This document shows, in pieces, positions 1-6,475 of a DNA stretch of 15,304 nt; position 1 is the stretch's first letter; each line of letters starts with the position of its first letter. The translations under genes were made by a program, and so were the position numbers. The stretch comes from an uncultured Bacilli bacterium (GTDB taxonomy: Bacteria; Bacillota_I; Bacilli_A; RF39; UBA660): assembly GCA_947627145.1 (NCBI GenBank), contig CANQUW010000018.1, forward strand, positions 1-15,304, read 5' to 3'. The notes below the pieces were generated by a model, which saw only the letters and a program-made list of their open reading frames with translations, searched no databases and was not told where the DNA came from.

Positions 1-1008
1 TACTTTCATGTCTGCAATTCTAAAATAGTTGACCCAACCATATATTAATTGTTTAAGTTTTAATAGTCTATTTGTTAACGATACACTCCAATTTCTTTTA
101 AATATTTGTTTTATCTTATGCTTAAATTTCTGTACTGATTTAATATGTGGCTTTGGTCTCCATACTTTTTGGCTTATCTTTCTGTAAAATCCAAAACCCA
201 GATATTTTATATTATTTGGTCTTGCTATTTTACTCTTTTCTACATTCACTTTTAACCCTAGTTTTCTAGTTATAAATGTAGTTATACTTTCCATTACTCT
301 ATTTGCTGCTTTTTCGCTTCTGACCATTATTAATGTATCGTCTGCGTATCTTACAAAGTTTAGTCCTCTTTTCTCTAACTCTTTATCTAGTTCATTAAGC
401 ATGATATTTGAAAGTAATGGACTTAGGTTTCCTCCTTGTGGTGTTCCTTTCTTTGTTGGTTGTATTACTCCTTTTTCCATTACTCCACTTTGTAAGAACT
501 TTCTTATAAGAGATACTAAATCTCCGTCTTTTACTGTTCTTCTTATAATACCTATTAACTTATCTTGATTCACTTCATCGAAAAATGATTCTATATCAAT
601 ATCTACTATCCAGTCATATCCGTCATTAAAATATTCTAATGCTTTAATGACTGCTTGTTCACATGAACGTTTTGGTCTAAAACCATAAGAGTTATTTGAA
701 AATTGTTCTTCATACATTGGAGTTAATACTTGTACTATTGCTTGTTGTATTACTCTGTCTATCACACTTGGTATTCCGAGTTTTCTTTTCTTTCCGTTTT
801 CTTTTGGAATATAAACTCTTCTTACTGGTTGTGGTTTATATTTTCTATTTCTAATCTTATCAAGTATTTCTTCTTTATGTTCTTTTATATAAGAAAATAA
901 CTCTTCTATTGTTACTCCATCAACTCCACTTGCTCCTTTGTTTTTGTATACTTGCTTGTAAGCATTGTTTAAGTTTTCTTCGGAAAGTACTTTCTCTAAA
1001 AGTTCCAT
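1..1008 (-). CDS. ltrA: Group II intron reverse transcriptase/maturase, C-terminus outside window
   Basis: Intron-encoded protein that aids splicing and copies intron RNA into DNA at the target. The reading frame is open for 336 codons from ATG 1008 to the left edge, without frameshift or stop. Visible motifs, in order, are PVRRVYIPK (about 62-70), LGIPSVIDRVIQQAI (77-91), YGFRPKRS (108-115), VDIDIESFFD with the first catalytic Asp (135-144), GTPQGGNLSP (188-197), the catalytic RYADD (220-224), and the thumb/X-domain motif YGWVNYF (326-332). The short N-terminus and overall sequence resemble the roughly 420-aa GsI-IIC type enzymes, which lack an endonuclease domain; I infer about 80 more residues off the edge. 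The ribosome binding site GAAAGGTGG lies about 8 nt before the ATG. Tyr-Ala-Asp-Asp is followed by TLI where many class C relatives have CNI. Confidence 0.95.
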   Translation of the reverse strand, partial: MELLEKVLSEENLNNAYKQVYKNKGASGVDGVTIEELFSYIKEHKEEILDKIRNRKYKPQPVRRVYIPKENGKKRKLGIPSVIDRVIQQAIVQVLTPMYEEQFSNNSYGFRPKRSCEQAVIKALEYFNDGYDWIVDIDIESFFDEVNQDKLIGIIRRTVKDGDLVSLIRKFLQSGVMEKGVIQPTKKGTPQGGNLSPLLSNIMLNELDKELEKRGLNFVRYADDTLIMVRSEKAANRVMESITTFITRKLGLKVNVEKSKIARPNNIKYLGFGFYRKISQKVWRPKPHIKSVQKFKHKIKQIFKRNWSVSLTNRLLKLKQLIYGWVNYFRIADMKV

Positions 1009-1517
1009 ATTTGTTTCCACCTTTCTAATTTCGTACATAGGTTAATCATCTTTTGAGGCACGTTCCCAAGATACGCTTGGTACTCTTCCTTTTATTTATT
1101 CTGATTATAACCTATTTCAATTTCAGTAGTAAAAACTACAAATTATTCAGTCCTTCCTAGTTTCCTAGTACTATGACCTCTGCTGACTTCTCATAGTAAA
1201 CCTTTTCCGACCGTTTTCTTAATAGGGTTCTCCTCAACGTCTATGAGACCTCCCGTGGTAAGACATATATCTTTCCTCGATTAGCTACTTACTCTACCAC
1301 ATAAAGTTACGGGTATCTTTTGGACTTTAGTTTGTTATGCAACCTTATCCGTTTATGTAGCCTTATAGTAAGTTTCTGTTCGTTAGCCCTCGATTTTGTT
1401 TCACGCTTCCTTTGGCCCTAATCTCACGATTAATGCTTTGCGCTTCCCTAACACTTCGTCGATACCTACGCGTGTATTGGACTTTCACCAACTAGATATA
1501 TGCCATGCACGGCACAC
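1009..1517 (-). ncRNA. Group IIC intron ribozyme, domains I-III and start of IV
   Basis: Catalytic RNA of the intron, 509 nt upstream of the maturase ORF. Conserved blocks at 1513-1517 (GTGTG), 1172-1191 (AGAAGTCAGCAGAGGTCATA) and about 1147-1156 (GAAGGACTGA) match the architecture of class C introns. A candidate exon-binding site 1 (AUAAA, 1356-1352) is complementary to UUUAU at the end of the 5' exon (1522-1518). Domain V with the catalytic triad is not in the window. Confidence 0.85.
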
Positions 1518-1519
1518 AT

Positions 1520-1556
1520 AAAAAAGCCATTATTCACATTGAATACCAGCTTTTTT
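1520..1556 (-). terminator. Rho-independent terminator of the lipoprotein gene; 5' exon of the intron
   Basis: Arms 1556-1540 and 1536-1520 pair over 17 positions with one G/A mismatch and two G-U pairs, closing on a 3-nt loop. The 3' arm ends in six T. The stem includes the last codons and the TAA stop of the lipoprotein gene. The group II intron starts three bases after the T-tract (T-tract ends at 1520, intron at 1517), so the terminator remains intact upstream of the insertion. Confidence 0.85.
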
Positions 1557-1982
1557 ATAAAAACTAAGTAATTTTTTCAAAACAACTTTACCATCTTTAT
1601 AAATATTATACTTATTACCTTCAAGTTCTATAATTTTATCAAGATCTACTTTTCTATAATCAATATTTACTTTACTAGTAAGTGTACCATCTTTTAAAGT
1701 CAATTTATGATCATAATACTCAATTCCATCATATTCTTTATAAACTTTTTCATAAGCATCTTTATATGTATTTAAAACACTATCATCTGCAGTAATCTCT
1801 TCAGTTGATTCATATAACATTACATATTTACCTTTATAATATATTTTATATATAAAATTAGTCTTCATATTTTCTCCTGCTTCTACATTTCTAGTACATG
1901 TCTTTACTTCATAATCATTATGACAACCTGTAACTAAAAAACATAAACTAACAAAAAATACTAATAATAATACTTTTTTCAT
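1530..1982 (-). CDS. Small lipoprotein, possibly DUF1307/YehR-like
   Basis: A 150-aa secreted, lipid-anchored protein. MKK, a hydrophobic stretch (about 4-17) and the lipobox LVTGC place the lipidated cysteine at residue 20, so the mature part starts CHNDYEVKTC and lies outside the membrane. The mature part is rich in Lys, Tyr and Asp and has no catalytic motif I can name; its pattern recalls DUF1307 (YehR-type) lipoproteins, which is a weak guess. It follows the lipid kinase gene by 8 nt in the same direction. Its likely ribosome binding site GGAGG (1996-2000) lies inside the kinase gene, with a long 13-nt spacing to the ATG, so translational coupling is plausible. The 3' end is part of the terminator hairpin next to the intron. 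Confidence 0.8.
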   Translation of the reverse strand: MKKVLLLVFFVSLCFLVTGCHNDYEVKTCTRNVEAGENMKTNFIYKIYYKGKYVMLYESTEEITADDSVLNTYKDAYEKVYKEYDGIEYYDHKLTLKDGTLTSKVNIDYRKVDLDKIIELEGNKYNIYKDGKVVLKKLLSFYKKAGIQCE

Positions 1983-1990
1983 ATATATAT

Positions 1991-2926
1991 CTATTCCTCC
2001 TCATCATTTTCAAATAATTTATCTATATTCTTAGTAGGAAGTAACATTCTAGAATTTTGATCAATTCTAAATCTAAATTTACGATGACGTCCCTTTAATT
2101 CTTCTCCATCTAAACACCAAGATTCTCTTGGAAAATGTAAAAACTCTATATCAAGTTTATCAGTTTTAAAATATATAGAATTTTGTAATTTACTAGGATC
2201 ATATAAAATAATATTTTTCATATCTTTAATACAATCTTTTAAATTCTCTGCTTTACATAAAACAACTTCAAACTTATTATCATCCAATTTTACATCATTA
2301 AATATATTTCCAACACCAGCAATCCTATCTGTATTAGTAATAAACAAGAAAGAAAATTGATCTTCATAAGTTTTTCCATCAACTGTATAACATATATCAT
2401 ACATTTTAACTTTTCTTCTAACTTTTTTTACTCCATAAACTATATAACCAAACTTACCATATTTTTCTTTCAAATCTCTTGGAGTATCAAAACTTACATT
2501 AACAAAGTTACCAAAACATGCAACATATACAAAAGGATTTTTATTAATTAAGCATGTATCTACTTTTTTAACCTTACCAGAAAGTAACATTTCTAAATCT
2601 TTTTCTACATTTTTAGTAAGACCATACATTTTACCAACATCATTAACAGTACCTTGTGGTAAATGACTCATAATAATTCTCTTCTTACGTTTCATATTGC
2701 CTTCTACCAACTCATGAAGTGTTCCATCTCCACCAACAGCAATTACTAAATCATCGTCATTAAGTTTTAACCTCTTAACAATAGAAGTAGCATCTCCATT
2801 ACGTCTAGTTCTAACAAAAGAAAGCAAATATCCATGATTATATGCTATTTCCTTTAATGAATCTTTTTCAATCTTTTTACGTGTCTTACCACTTTGTGGA
2901 TTATATATTAATACACACTTTTTCAT
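1991..2926 (-). CDS. Diacylglycerol kinase family lipid kinase (DgkB/YegS-like)
   Basis: A 311-aa cytosolic or membrane-associated lipid kinase of the DAGK catalytic family, which in Bacilli recycles diacylglycerol to phosphatidic acid (DgkB) or modifies related lipids. The N-terminus KCVLIYNPQSGK holds the conserved NPxSG nucleotide-binding segment (residues 9-13), and VGGDGTLHELVEG (64-76) is the defining GGDGT ATP-binding motif. Further family features are LPQGTVNDVGK (the usual PxGTxND motif), and ITNTDRIAGVGN in the C-terminal beta domain. Length is normal for the family. The start has AGGAGGGG a few bases upstream, and a near-consensus promoter lies at 2957-2985. It heads a two-gene operon with the lipoprotein. 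The exact lipid substrate cannot be decided from sequence. Confidence 0.92.
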   Translation of the reverse strand: MKKCVLIYNPQSGKTRKKIEKDSLKEIAYNHGYLLSFVRTRRNGDATSIVKRLKLNDDDLVIAVGGDGTLHELVEGNMKRKKRIIMSHLPQGTVNDVGKMYGLTKNVEKDLEMLLSGKVKKVDTCLINKNPFVYVACFGNFVNVSFDTPRDLKEKYGKFGYIVYGVKKVRRKVKMYDICYTVDGKTYEDQFSFLFITNTDRIAGVGNIFNDVKLDDNKFEVVLCKAENLKDCIKDMKNIILYDPSKLQNSIYFKTDKLDIEFLHFPRESWCLDGEELKGRHRKFRFRIDQNSRMLLPTKNIDKLFENDEEE

Positions 2927-2956
2927 AAACCCCTCCTAAAATAAGGATATATAAAT

Positions 2957-2985
2957 ATTATACAATAAATCTAAAAAGGAAACAA
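2957..2985 (-). promoter_or_regulatory. Promoter of the lipid kinase-lipoprotein operon
   Basis: TTGTTT (2980-2985), 17-nt spacer, TATAAT (2957-2962). The perfect -10 box and ideal spacing are convincing. The -35 box lies in the loop/stem of the preceding gene's terminator. Confidence 0.65.
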
Positions 2986-3001
2986 TTATTTATTTCCTTT
3001 T
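2973..3001 (-). terminator. Terminator of the 2986-3375 gene
   Basis: Nine-bp stem AAAAGGAAA/TTTCCTTTT with a 10-nt loop, running into five T. It starts in the last codons of the gene and includes its stop. Confidence 0.6.
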
Positions 3002-3375
3002 AATTTATAATTTTCTATAGAAAAAATTTTTTCTGAAATCTCCCCTATATCTATACCAGTATATTTTTTAATAACATTTTTAGCATTTTCACTATTTTCT
3101 TGATATTCATATGACTTTTTCAATAAATTATTTCTTAATCTATCAATAGACATATCTGTATCATTAAAGACATAATCTTCTATATTATTATTAGTTTTCT
3201 TAATTATAGATTCTCTTTTCTTATTCAAATAAATATTACCATCTTTTAAATTAGATAATAAACTATTTTTAACATTATAACTATTTACAATAGATGGAAA
3301 AATATTTATTATAAAATACCCTATAAATATAAGAAAAAATATAGTAGTACAACCTTTAATACTTTCTTTCAACAT
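2986..3375 (-). CDS. Small single-pass membrane protein, function unknown
   Basis: A 129-aa protein I do not recognise. Residues about 9-31 (CTTIFFLIFIGYFIINIFPSI) form one transmembrane helix after a short N-terminus with two lysines. The remaining 95 residues are charged, rich in Asn, Lys and Ser, with helical character, and probably lie outside the cell. The start was chosen as ATG at 3375, which has AGG of GAGGTGG 7 nt upstream; a TTG one codon earlier (3378) is closer to that site and less likely. It lies 47 nt downstream of the amidoligase gene, and a TGTTATAGT extended -10 element between them may give it its own promoter. No enzymatic motif is visible. Confidence 0.75.
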   Translation of the reverse strand: MLKESIKGCTTIFFLIFIGYFIINIFPSIVNSYNVKNSLLSNLKDGNIYLNKKRESIIKKTNNNIEDYVFNDTDMSIDRLRNNLLKKSYEYQENSENAKNVIKKYTGIDIGEISEKIFSIENYKLKGNK

Positions 3376-3424
3376 CAAACCACCTCAATATATAAACTAC
3401 TATAACATAAAGTTATAATAATTT

Positions 3425-4513
3425 CTATCTAATTAGATTTTTAACATTTACTTCTTGATGATTAAAACATTCTAAGGATTTAATACATTGTTTTAAAAAG
3501 TTTATTTTATCTAAATTATTAGAAAATATCATATCAGCAAGTTCAATAGATTTATAAAGATCAATATTATTATAAAGAGATACTCTTTCATAAGGATTAT
3601 TCCAAAGCATTTCCTCATTTAACTCTTCCCTTCTATTAAATACTGTAATAGAATCAAAATCTTTTTTTGTAGCATACTCCATTAAATGTGTCGCAAAATT
3701 TATATTATTTTGTATTATAATTGGGTCATAACTTCCATTGAATGTTCTAAATTCAATAGTATTACCATAACGTACTCCACAAACATCAAATCTATCAACA
3801 TGGTCTAAATTAACAGCATTTCTCTTATCATCACCAAAAGCATTAACAAGTCTTTCAAAAGGTAAATTAGTAGTAATTCTTTTTAATTTACTTTGCCACA
3901 AATCAGAAACAGGAACTGCATATCTTTCTCCACCTGATCTTAAACGATTATCAGCACCACTACTAAAACGATAAGCTACATCCTCATAAGCACTCCATAA
4001 TGAGAAAAAATCAAGCCAATTTTGTTTCTTTCTTCCCAAAATTTGTGAACCAATATGAACATGAGCACCACAAGAATTATCTATCATAGAATTATTAGAA
4101 ATAATATAACAGCCATTATATAAATCCTTCCATTCATTATTATTTAATACACCCGTAATAAATTCTTTAGAAGTAATAACATACTTAATTCCATCTATTT
4201 CAACAAATTCTTTTCCTTTAGGTAATGAAGAATCATTTTTAGATTTCCATCCATTACAAAAAGTATTTTCATCTAATTTTTTAGCAATTTTTATTATATT
4301 AGCATTAACACATTCAATCTCAGTACCGAAAGTAATCTTATCACTTATATCTAACTTTTTTCTATAAAACATACGATATCTTTCAAGTAATAACAAAAAA
4401 TCTCTAATTTCTTTTTCACTCATATTAAGAAAAACATCATTATCATTAGGAGAAAACATTTTAAATATAGAATAATCCTGTTTCCCTTCACTATTAAATA
4501 AAGTTAATTCCAT
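3425..4513 (-). CDS. Amidoligase family protein (COOH-NH2 ligase of the glutamate-cysteine ligase/glutamine synthetase superfamily)
   Basis: A 362-aa putative ATP-dependent ligase that would join a carboxylate to an amine, making an amide or peptide bond; its substrate is unknown. Motifs of the amidoligase family are present in order: FGTEIE (62-67, nucleotide/Mg-binding acidic strand), W89 followed by NDSSLPKGKEF (93-103, the D-x-S-L...G-x-E element), CGAHVHIG (148-155, the conserved histidine motif), and NTIEFRTFNGS (251-261). All key residues appear intact. I set the start at ATG 4513, preceded by GGGGG at about 4520-4524; the TTG at 4546 is inside a leader hairpin and lacks a ribosome binding site. 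A consensus promoter at 4600-4628 lies between it and the unknown 155-aa gene. Members of this family have been linked by others to peptide tagging and metabolite synthesis; the role here is open. Confidence 0.88.
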   Translation of the reverse strand: MELTLFNSEGKQDYSIFKMFSPNDNDVFLNMSEKEIRDFLLLLERYRMFYRKKLDISDKITFGTEIECVNANIIKIAKKLDENTFCNGWKSKNDSSLPKGKEFVEIDGIKYVITSKEFITGVLNNNEWKDLYNGCYIISNNSMIDNSCGAHVHIGSQILGRKKQNWLDFFSLWSAYEDVAYRFSSGADNRLRSGGERYAVPVSDLWQSKLKRITTNLPFERLVNAFGDDKRNAVNLDHVDRFDVCGVRYGNTIEFRTFNGSYDPIIIQNNINFATHLMEYATKKDFDSITVFNRREELNEEMLWNNPYERVSLYNNIDLYKSIELADMIFSNNLDKINFLKQCIKSLECFNHQEVNVKNLIR

Positions 4514-4532
4514 AATAAACCCCCAAAATAAA

Positions 4533-4592
4533 ATGTTAGAAATCAAAAGAATTCTAACATATAAATAAAAATATAACTATCCCTCTTTTGAT
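4533..4592 (-). promoter_or_regulatory. Structured leader of the amidoligase mRNA (candidate switch)
   Basis: In the predicted 5' UTR, ATGTTAGAA (4560-4552) pairs with TTCTAACAT (4541-4533) as a 9-bp hairpin, followed by TTTATTTT, so it looks like a weak terminator just before the start codon. Nine of the ten loop bases (TCTTTTGAT, 4550-4542) are perfectly complementary to ATCAAAAGA (4592-4584), which lies at the predicted transcript 5' end. The two pairings could compete or form a pseudoknot. As DNA, the two inverted 9-mers are centred 42 bp apart and could instead be operator sites. Confidence 0.5.
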
Positions 4593-4599
4593 GACACAT

Positions 4600-4628
4600 A
4601 TTATACCAAAAAATAAGGAAAAAGTCAA
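4600..4628 (-). promoter_or_regulatory. Promoter of the amidoligase gene
   Basis: TTGACT (4623-4628), 17-nt spacer, TATAAT (4600-4605). This is an almost perfect sigma-A promoter. The predicted start is near A4592, giving a leader of about 80 nt. Confidence 0.8.
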
Positions 4629-4631
4629 TTT

Positions 4632-5099
4632 TTACATAGTTCTAACATTATTATGAAATGATTGTTCTTTTTTATTTTGATGTTCAATCAAATTCTTAAT
4701 AACTTCTTTTTGTTTTAAAGACATATCTATCTCTCCAACAGAAGAATCATAATCAATTTGACTATATTCTCCCATTGAACTATCAGAAATTTCATAAAGA
4801 AAAGCCATTTCTAATCTAGGATCTTCAAGCAAAGCATGAATATTTTTATAAAGTTTTAAAGATGGTTGAATACCTAATTTATCTTTCATACTATCTAGAA
4901 AATAATAAGCCCATTCACCATGACCACAATCCATACTTCCTATTTTTCTAACTCTATAAAAACCTCCATCTTTATCAATAAAACCTATATAACCATACAT
5001 ATCTTCTAAATCCGTATATCTATTTAAATCAATATCTGGAACAGAAGAACCTATATTAGAAAATAATTTTCCAAATAAACCTTTTTTACTATTACTCAT
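4632..5099 (-). CDS. Hypothetical protein upstream of the amidoligase gene
   Basis: A 155-aa soluble protein I do not recognise. It has no signal peptide or membrane segment. The N-terminus (MSNSKKGLFGKLFSNIGSS) is basic and possibly flexible or amphipathic, followed by a compact acidic domain (about 25-125) containing DMYGYIGFIDKDGGFYRVRK, then MDCGHGEWAYYFLDS (56-70) where Cys, His and Glu cluster. The C-terminus is a Lys/Glu/Gln-rich helix (about 127-145). The ribosome binding site AGGTGG is 6 nt before the ATG. It lies in the same direction as the amidoligase gene, but a strong promoter separates them, so cotranscription is not required. Whether it works with that enzyme is unknown. Confidence 0.7.
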   Translation of the reverse strand: MSNSKKGLFGKLFSNIGSSVPDIDLNRYTDLEDMYGYIGFIDKDGGFYRVRKIGSMDCGHGEWAYYFLDSMKDKLGIQPSLKLYKNIHALLEDPRLEMAFLYEISDSSMGEYSQIDYDSSVGEIDMSLKQKEVIKNLIEHQNKKEQSFHNNVRTM

Positions 5100-5126
5100 A
5101 AAATTCCACCTACCTTAATTAACCTA

Positions 5127-5132
5127 ATTATA
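5127..5132 (-). promoter_or_regulatory. Possible -10 box of the 4632-5099 gene
   Basis: A perfect TATAAT lies about 27 nt before the start codon. At 17 nt upstream only a weak TTTTAT is found, so the -35 element is poor. Confidence 0.4.
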
Positions 5133-5157
5133 CTAAATAACTTAAAAAAATAAAAGG

Positions 5158-5186
5158 TTTAAGTTTTTATAAGTTTATGTTAAAAT
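5158..5186 (+). promoter_or_regulatory. Weak candidate promoter of the tRNA gene
   Basis: TTTAAG (5158-5163), 17-nt spacer, TAAAAT (5181-5186), 13 nt before the tRNA. The -35 match is poor; spacing and position are right. Confidence 0.35.
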
Positions 5187-5199
5187 AATATTGTTATAT

Positions 5200-5276
5200 G
5201 TCCTTGTAGCTCAGCAGGATAGAGCAATTGCCTCCTAAGCAATAGGTCGGAGGTTCGACTCCTCTCAAGGACACCA
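5200..5276 (+). tRNA. tRNA-Arg(CCT)
   Basis: A complete 77-nt cloverleaf with encoded CCA. The acceptor stem GTCCTTG (5200-5206) pairs with CAAGGAC (5266-5272); A5273 is the discriminator and CCA is 5274-5276. The D arm contains AGCTCAGCAGGATAGAGC. The anticodon stem ATTGC/GCAAT (5227-5231/5239-5243) closes the loop CTCCTAA with anticodon CCT (5234-5236), reading the Arg codon AGG. The T arm is GGAGGTTCGACTCCTC. It stands alone on the plus strand and is followed by a clear terminator. No duplicated tRNA 3' end was seen in the window that would mark an integration site. Confidence 0.97.
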
Positions 5277-5285
5277 TATAAAAAC

Positions 5286-5312
5286 AAATCAGTCACGAGA
5301 CTGATTTTATTT
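5286..5312. terminator. Bidirectional terminator between tRNA-Arg and the HD gene
   Basis: Perfect 9-bp stem AAATCAGTC/GACTGATTT (5286-5294/5299-5307) with loop ACGA, followed by TATTTTT on the plus strand and by TTTGTTTT on the minus strand. It serves the convergent tRNA and HD-domain gene. Confidence 0.85.
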
Positions 5313-5813
5313 TTAACGAAAATAACTAATAAATATAAACATCAAAAAACTAGTAGCAGCATTAAATTCTATACCTACACTATAACATTTCTCATAAATA
5401 CCCGCAATATCATCAATAATATCAACTATCCAACTCTCCATGTATTTTGGTGGAGTAAAAGTAACAGGGAACATATGAGTTTTTATAATATCACGTTCTT
5501 TATCACTTAAAACACCAAATACTCTTTCTGCATTATTTAAAGCATATTCTGGATGCATCCTCCACACTCTAGCTTTACTATGTCCACATCCCTCTTCATT
5601 ATAGAAAAAATCATGAAGAAGTGCGGCACGTGTAGCTTTTTTATAATCAAGTCTAAGAGCTTTACAAACAAAATATGTATAATAAGAAACACGAAGTAAA
5701 TGATGATATCTTGTAATACCATGATGAGTTATATTCTTCATCTTTTGAAACTCTTCATTTTCTAAAATATTCTCTACTATATTTATATAATCTTTATTGT
5801 ATTTATTAAACAT
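5313..5813 (-). CDS. HD-domain metal-dependent phosphohydrolase-like protein
   Basis: A 166-aa protein of the HD superfamily, whose members use a His/Asp metal site to cleave phosphate esters. Visible metal-site candidates are H37/H38 in ITRYHHLLRVSYYTY, the HD dyad H67-D68 in AALLHDFFY, H87 in MHPEYALNNA, H113 in IIKTHMFP, and D131/D134 in VDIIDDIAG. The order and spacing are typical of stand-alone HD hydrolases; the substrate cannot be told. The C-terminal 15 residues (SFLMFIFISYF) are hydrophobic and may touch the membrane. AAAGGTG lies about 7 nt before the ATG, and it has its own promoter (5838-5866) and terminator, so it is probably a single-gene transcript. Confidence 0.85.
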   Translation of the reverse strand: MFNKYNKDYINIVENILENEEFQKMKNITHHGITRYHHLLRVSYYTYFVCKALRLDYKKATRAALLHDFFYNEEGCGHSKARVWRMHPEYALNNAERVFGVLSDKERDIIKTHMFPVTFTPPKYMESWIVDIIDDIAGIYEKCYSVGIEFNAATSFLMFIFISYFR

Positions 5814-5837
5814 TAAAAATCACCTTTCACCTTAAAT

Positions 5838-5866
5838 AGTGTAACATACATAAAAATAAATAACAA
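5838..5866 (-). promoter_or_regulatory. Promoter of the HD-domain gene
   Basis: TTGTTA (5861-5866), 17-nt spacer, TACACT (5838-5843), with TG one base before the -10 box (extended -10). Confidence 0.5.
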
Positions 5867-5872
5867 TCTCTT

Positions 5873-6418
5873 TTAATAATAATTGTCATTTATTAACGAA
5901 ATTTTACTATCGAAAGTATTATTCTTTACACTATCATATACACAAGAATCAATCCAATATTGAATACTATAGTGGGACTCCTGAGAAGGATTTAATCTAT
6001 CTACATAAACCTTACCATCAACTGCTAAATTTCTAATATCACTATATTCTTCATCATCTTTCTTTATACGGTATTTAATATAATTATTAGGAATATCTTT
6101 TTCACTATAATCCTTAAAAAATATTAAATAATCCCCTACCTCATTAGAATTATTCTTTATACTAAATTTATAAGCTTCTATATTAATAGCATCACTATCA
6201 CTTATATTTCCAATACTATTAACATTAATAGGAGAAGTTTGTTCTCTAAATTCAATATCACTAGCCATAGCTAAAAAATTATTAGCATTTATTTTTCTAT
6301 TTAAATTCACCCTATCTCTATAATTATACCAAAGTATAGTAGAAACAATTAAGAAAGAAAGTGTATAAATTATAGAAAGTATTCTATATCTAATTTCTCT
6401 TTTAGCACTTTTACTCAT
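5873..6418 (-). CDS. Single-pass membrane protein with extracytoplasmic domain, unknown function
   Basis: A 181-aa protein I cannot assign. A basic cytoplasmic tail (MSKSAKREIRYR) is followed by one transmembrane helix (about 13-30, ILSIIYTLSFLIVSTILW) and a roughly 150-residue outer domain rich in Asn, Asp, Ser and Tyr. The stretch from about 80 to 165, with EAYKFSIKNNSNEVGDYLIF and SHYSIQYWID, looks like a beta-sandwich. No catalytic motif or sorting signal is visible. The ribosome binding site AGGGGGA precedes the ATG by about 6 nt. It is preceded by a promoter that overlaps the 3' end of dnaB, so it is probably transcribed separately. Confidence 0.75.
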   Translation of the reverse strand: MSKSAKREIRYRILSIIYTLSFLIVSTILWYNYRDRVNLNRKINANNFLAMASDIEFREQTSPINVNSIGNISDSDAINIEAYKFSIKNNSNEVGDYLIFFKDYSEKDIPNNYIKYRIKKDDEEYSDIRNLAVDGKVYVDRLNPSQESHYSIQYWIDSCVYDSVKNNTFDSKISLINDNYY

Positions 6419-6442
6419 AATAAGTCCCCCTAATAGCTACAT

Positions 6443-6471
6443 ATTATACCAAAAAAAAGAACTTTAAGCAA
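6443..6471 (-). promoter_or_regulatory. Promoter of the 5873-6418 gene
   Basis: TTGCTT (6466-6471), 17-nt spacer, TATAAT (6443-6448). It overlaps the stop codon and terminator of dnaB. Confidence 0.6.
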
Positions 6472-6475
6472 GTTC
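6451..6475 (-). terminator. Terminator of dnaB
   Basis: Six-bp stem GAACTT/AAGTTC (6475-6470/6464-6459) with loop GCTTA, followed by eight T. The stop codon is within the hairpin. The stem is short, so read-through is possible. Confidence 0.55.

Larger units (their letters stand above)
1..1517 (-). mobile_element. Group IIC intron, 5' part (3' end outside window)
   Basis: A self-splicing retroelement, cut by the left edge. Read on the minus strand, the intron begins at 1517 with the group II start GTGTG followed by GCCGTGCATGGC. The RNA part (1009-1517) contains segments I recognise from the Oceanobacillus iheyensis group IIC intron: GGTGAAAGTCC near the 5' end, GGTTGCATAACAAAC around 1332-1345, TTACCACGGGAGGTCTC around 1244-1260, and AGAAGTCAGCAGAGGTCATA at 1172-1191. 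The reverse transcriptase ORF sits in domain IV. Domains V and VI and the 3' splice site must lie beyond position 1. The insertion site directly behind a transcription terminator is the hallmark of class C. Nothing in the visible part looks broken, so it may be active. Confidence 0.93.

Noticed and set aside
1009..1517. Riboswitch or T-box in the long gap before the reverse transcriptase
   Set aside because: The conserved blocks and GTGTG start match group IIC intron RNA, which explains the whole stretch.
2357..2551. 64-codon open frame on the plus strand
   Set aside because: It lies wholly inside the lipid kinase gene on the opposite strand, has low-complexity Ile/Phe/Asn content and no ribosome binding site; a shadow.
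3395..3420. TATAAC/GTTATA hairpin after the amidoligase gene as a terminator
   Set aside because: Six A/T-rich pairs without a T-tract; more likely part of a promoter region for the next gene.
5200..5276. tRNA-Arg as an attachment site for an integrated element
   Set aside because: I found no direct repeat of the tRNA 3' end elsewhere in the window, and no integrase.
5537..5722. 61-codon minus-strand frame inside the HD gene
   Set aside because: Overlaps the HD-domain gene in another frame and has no start signal; hydrophobic by chance.
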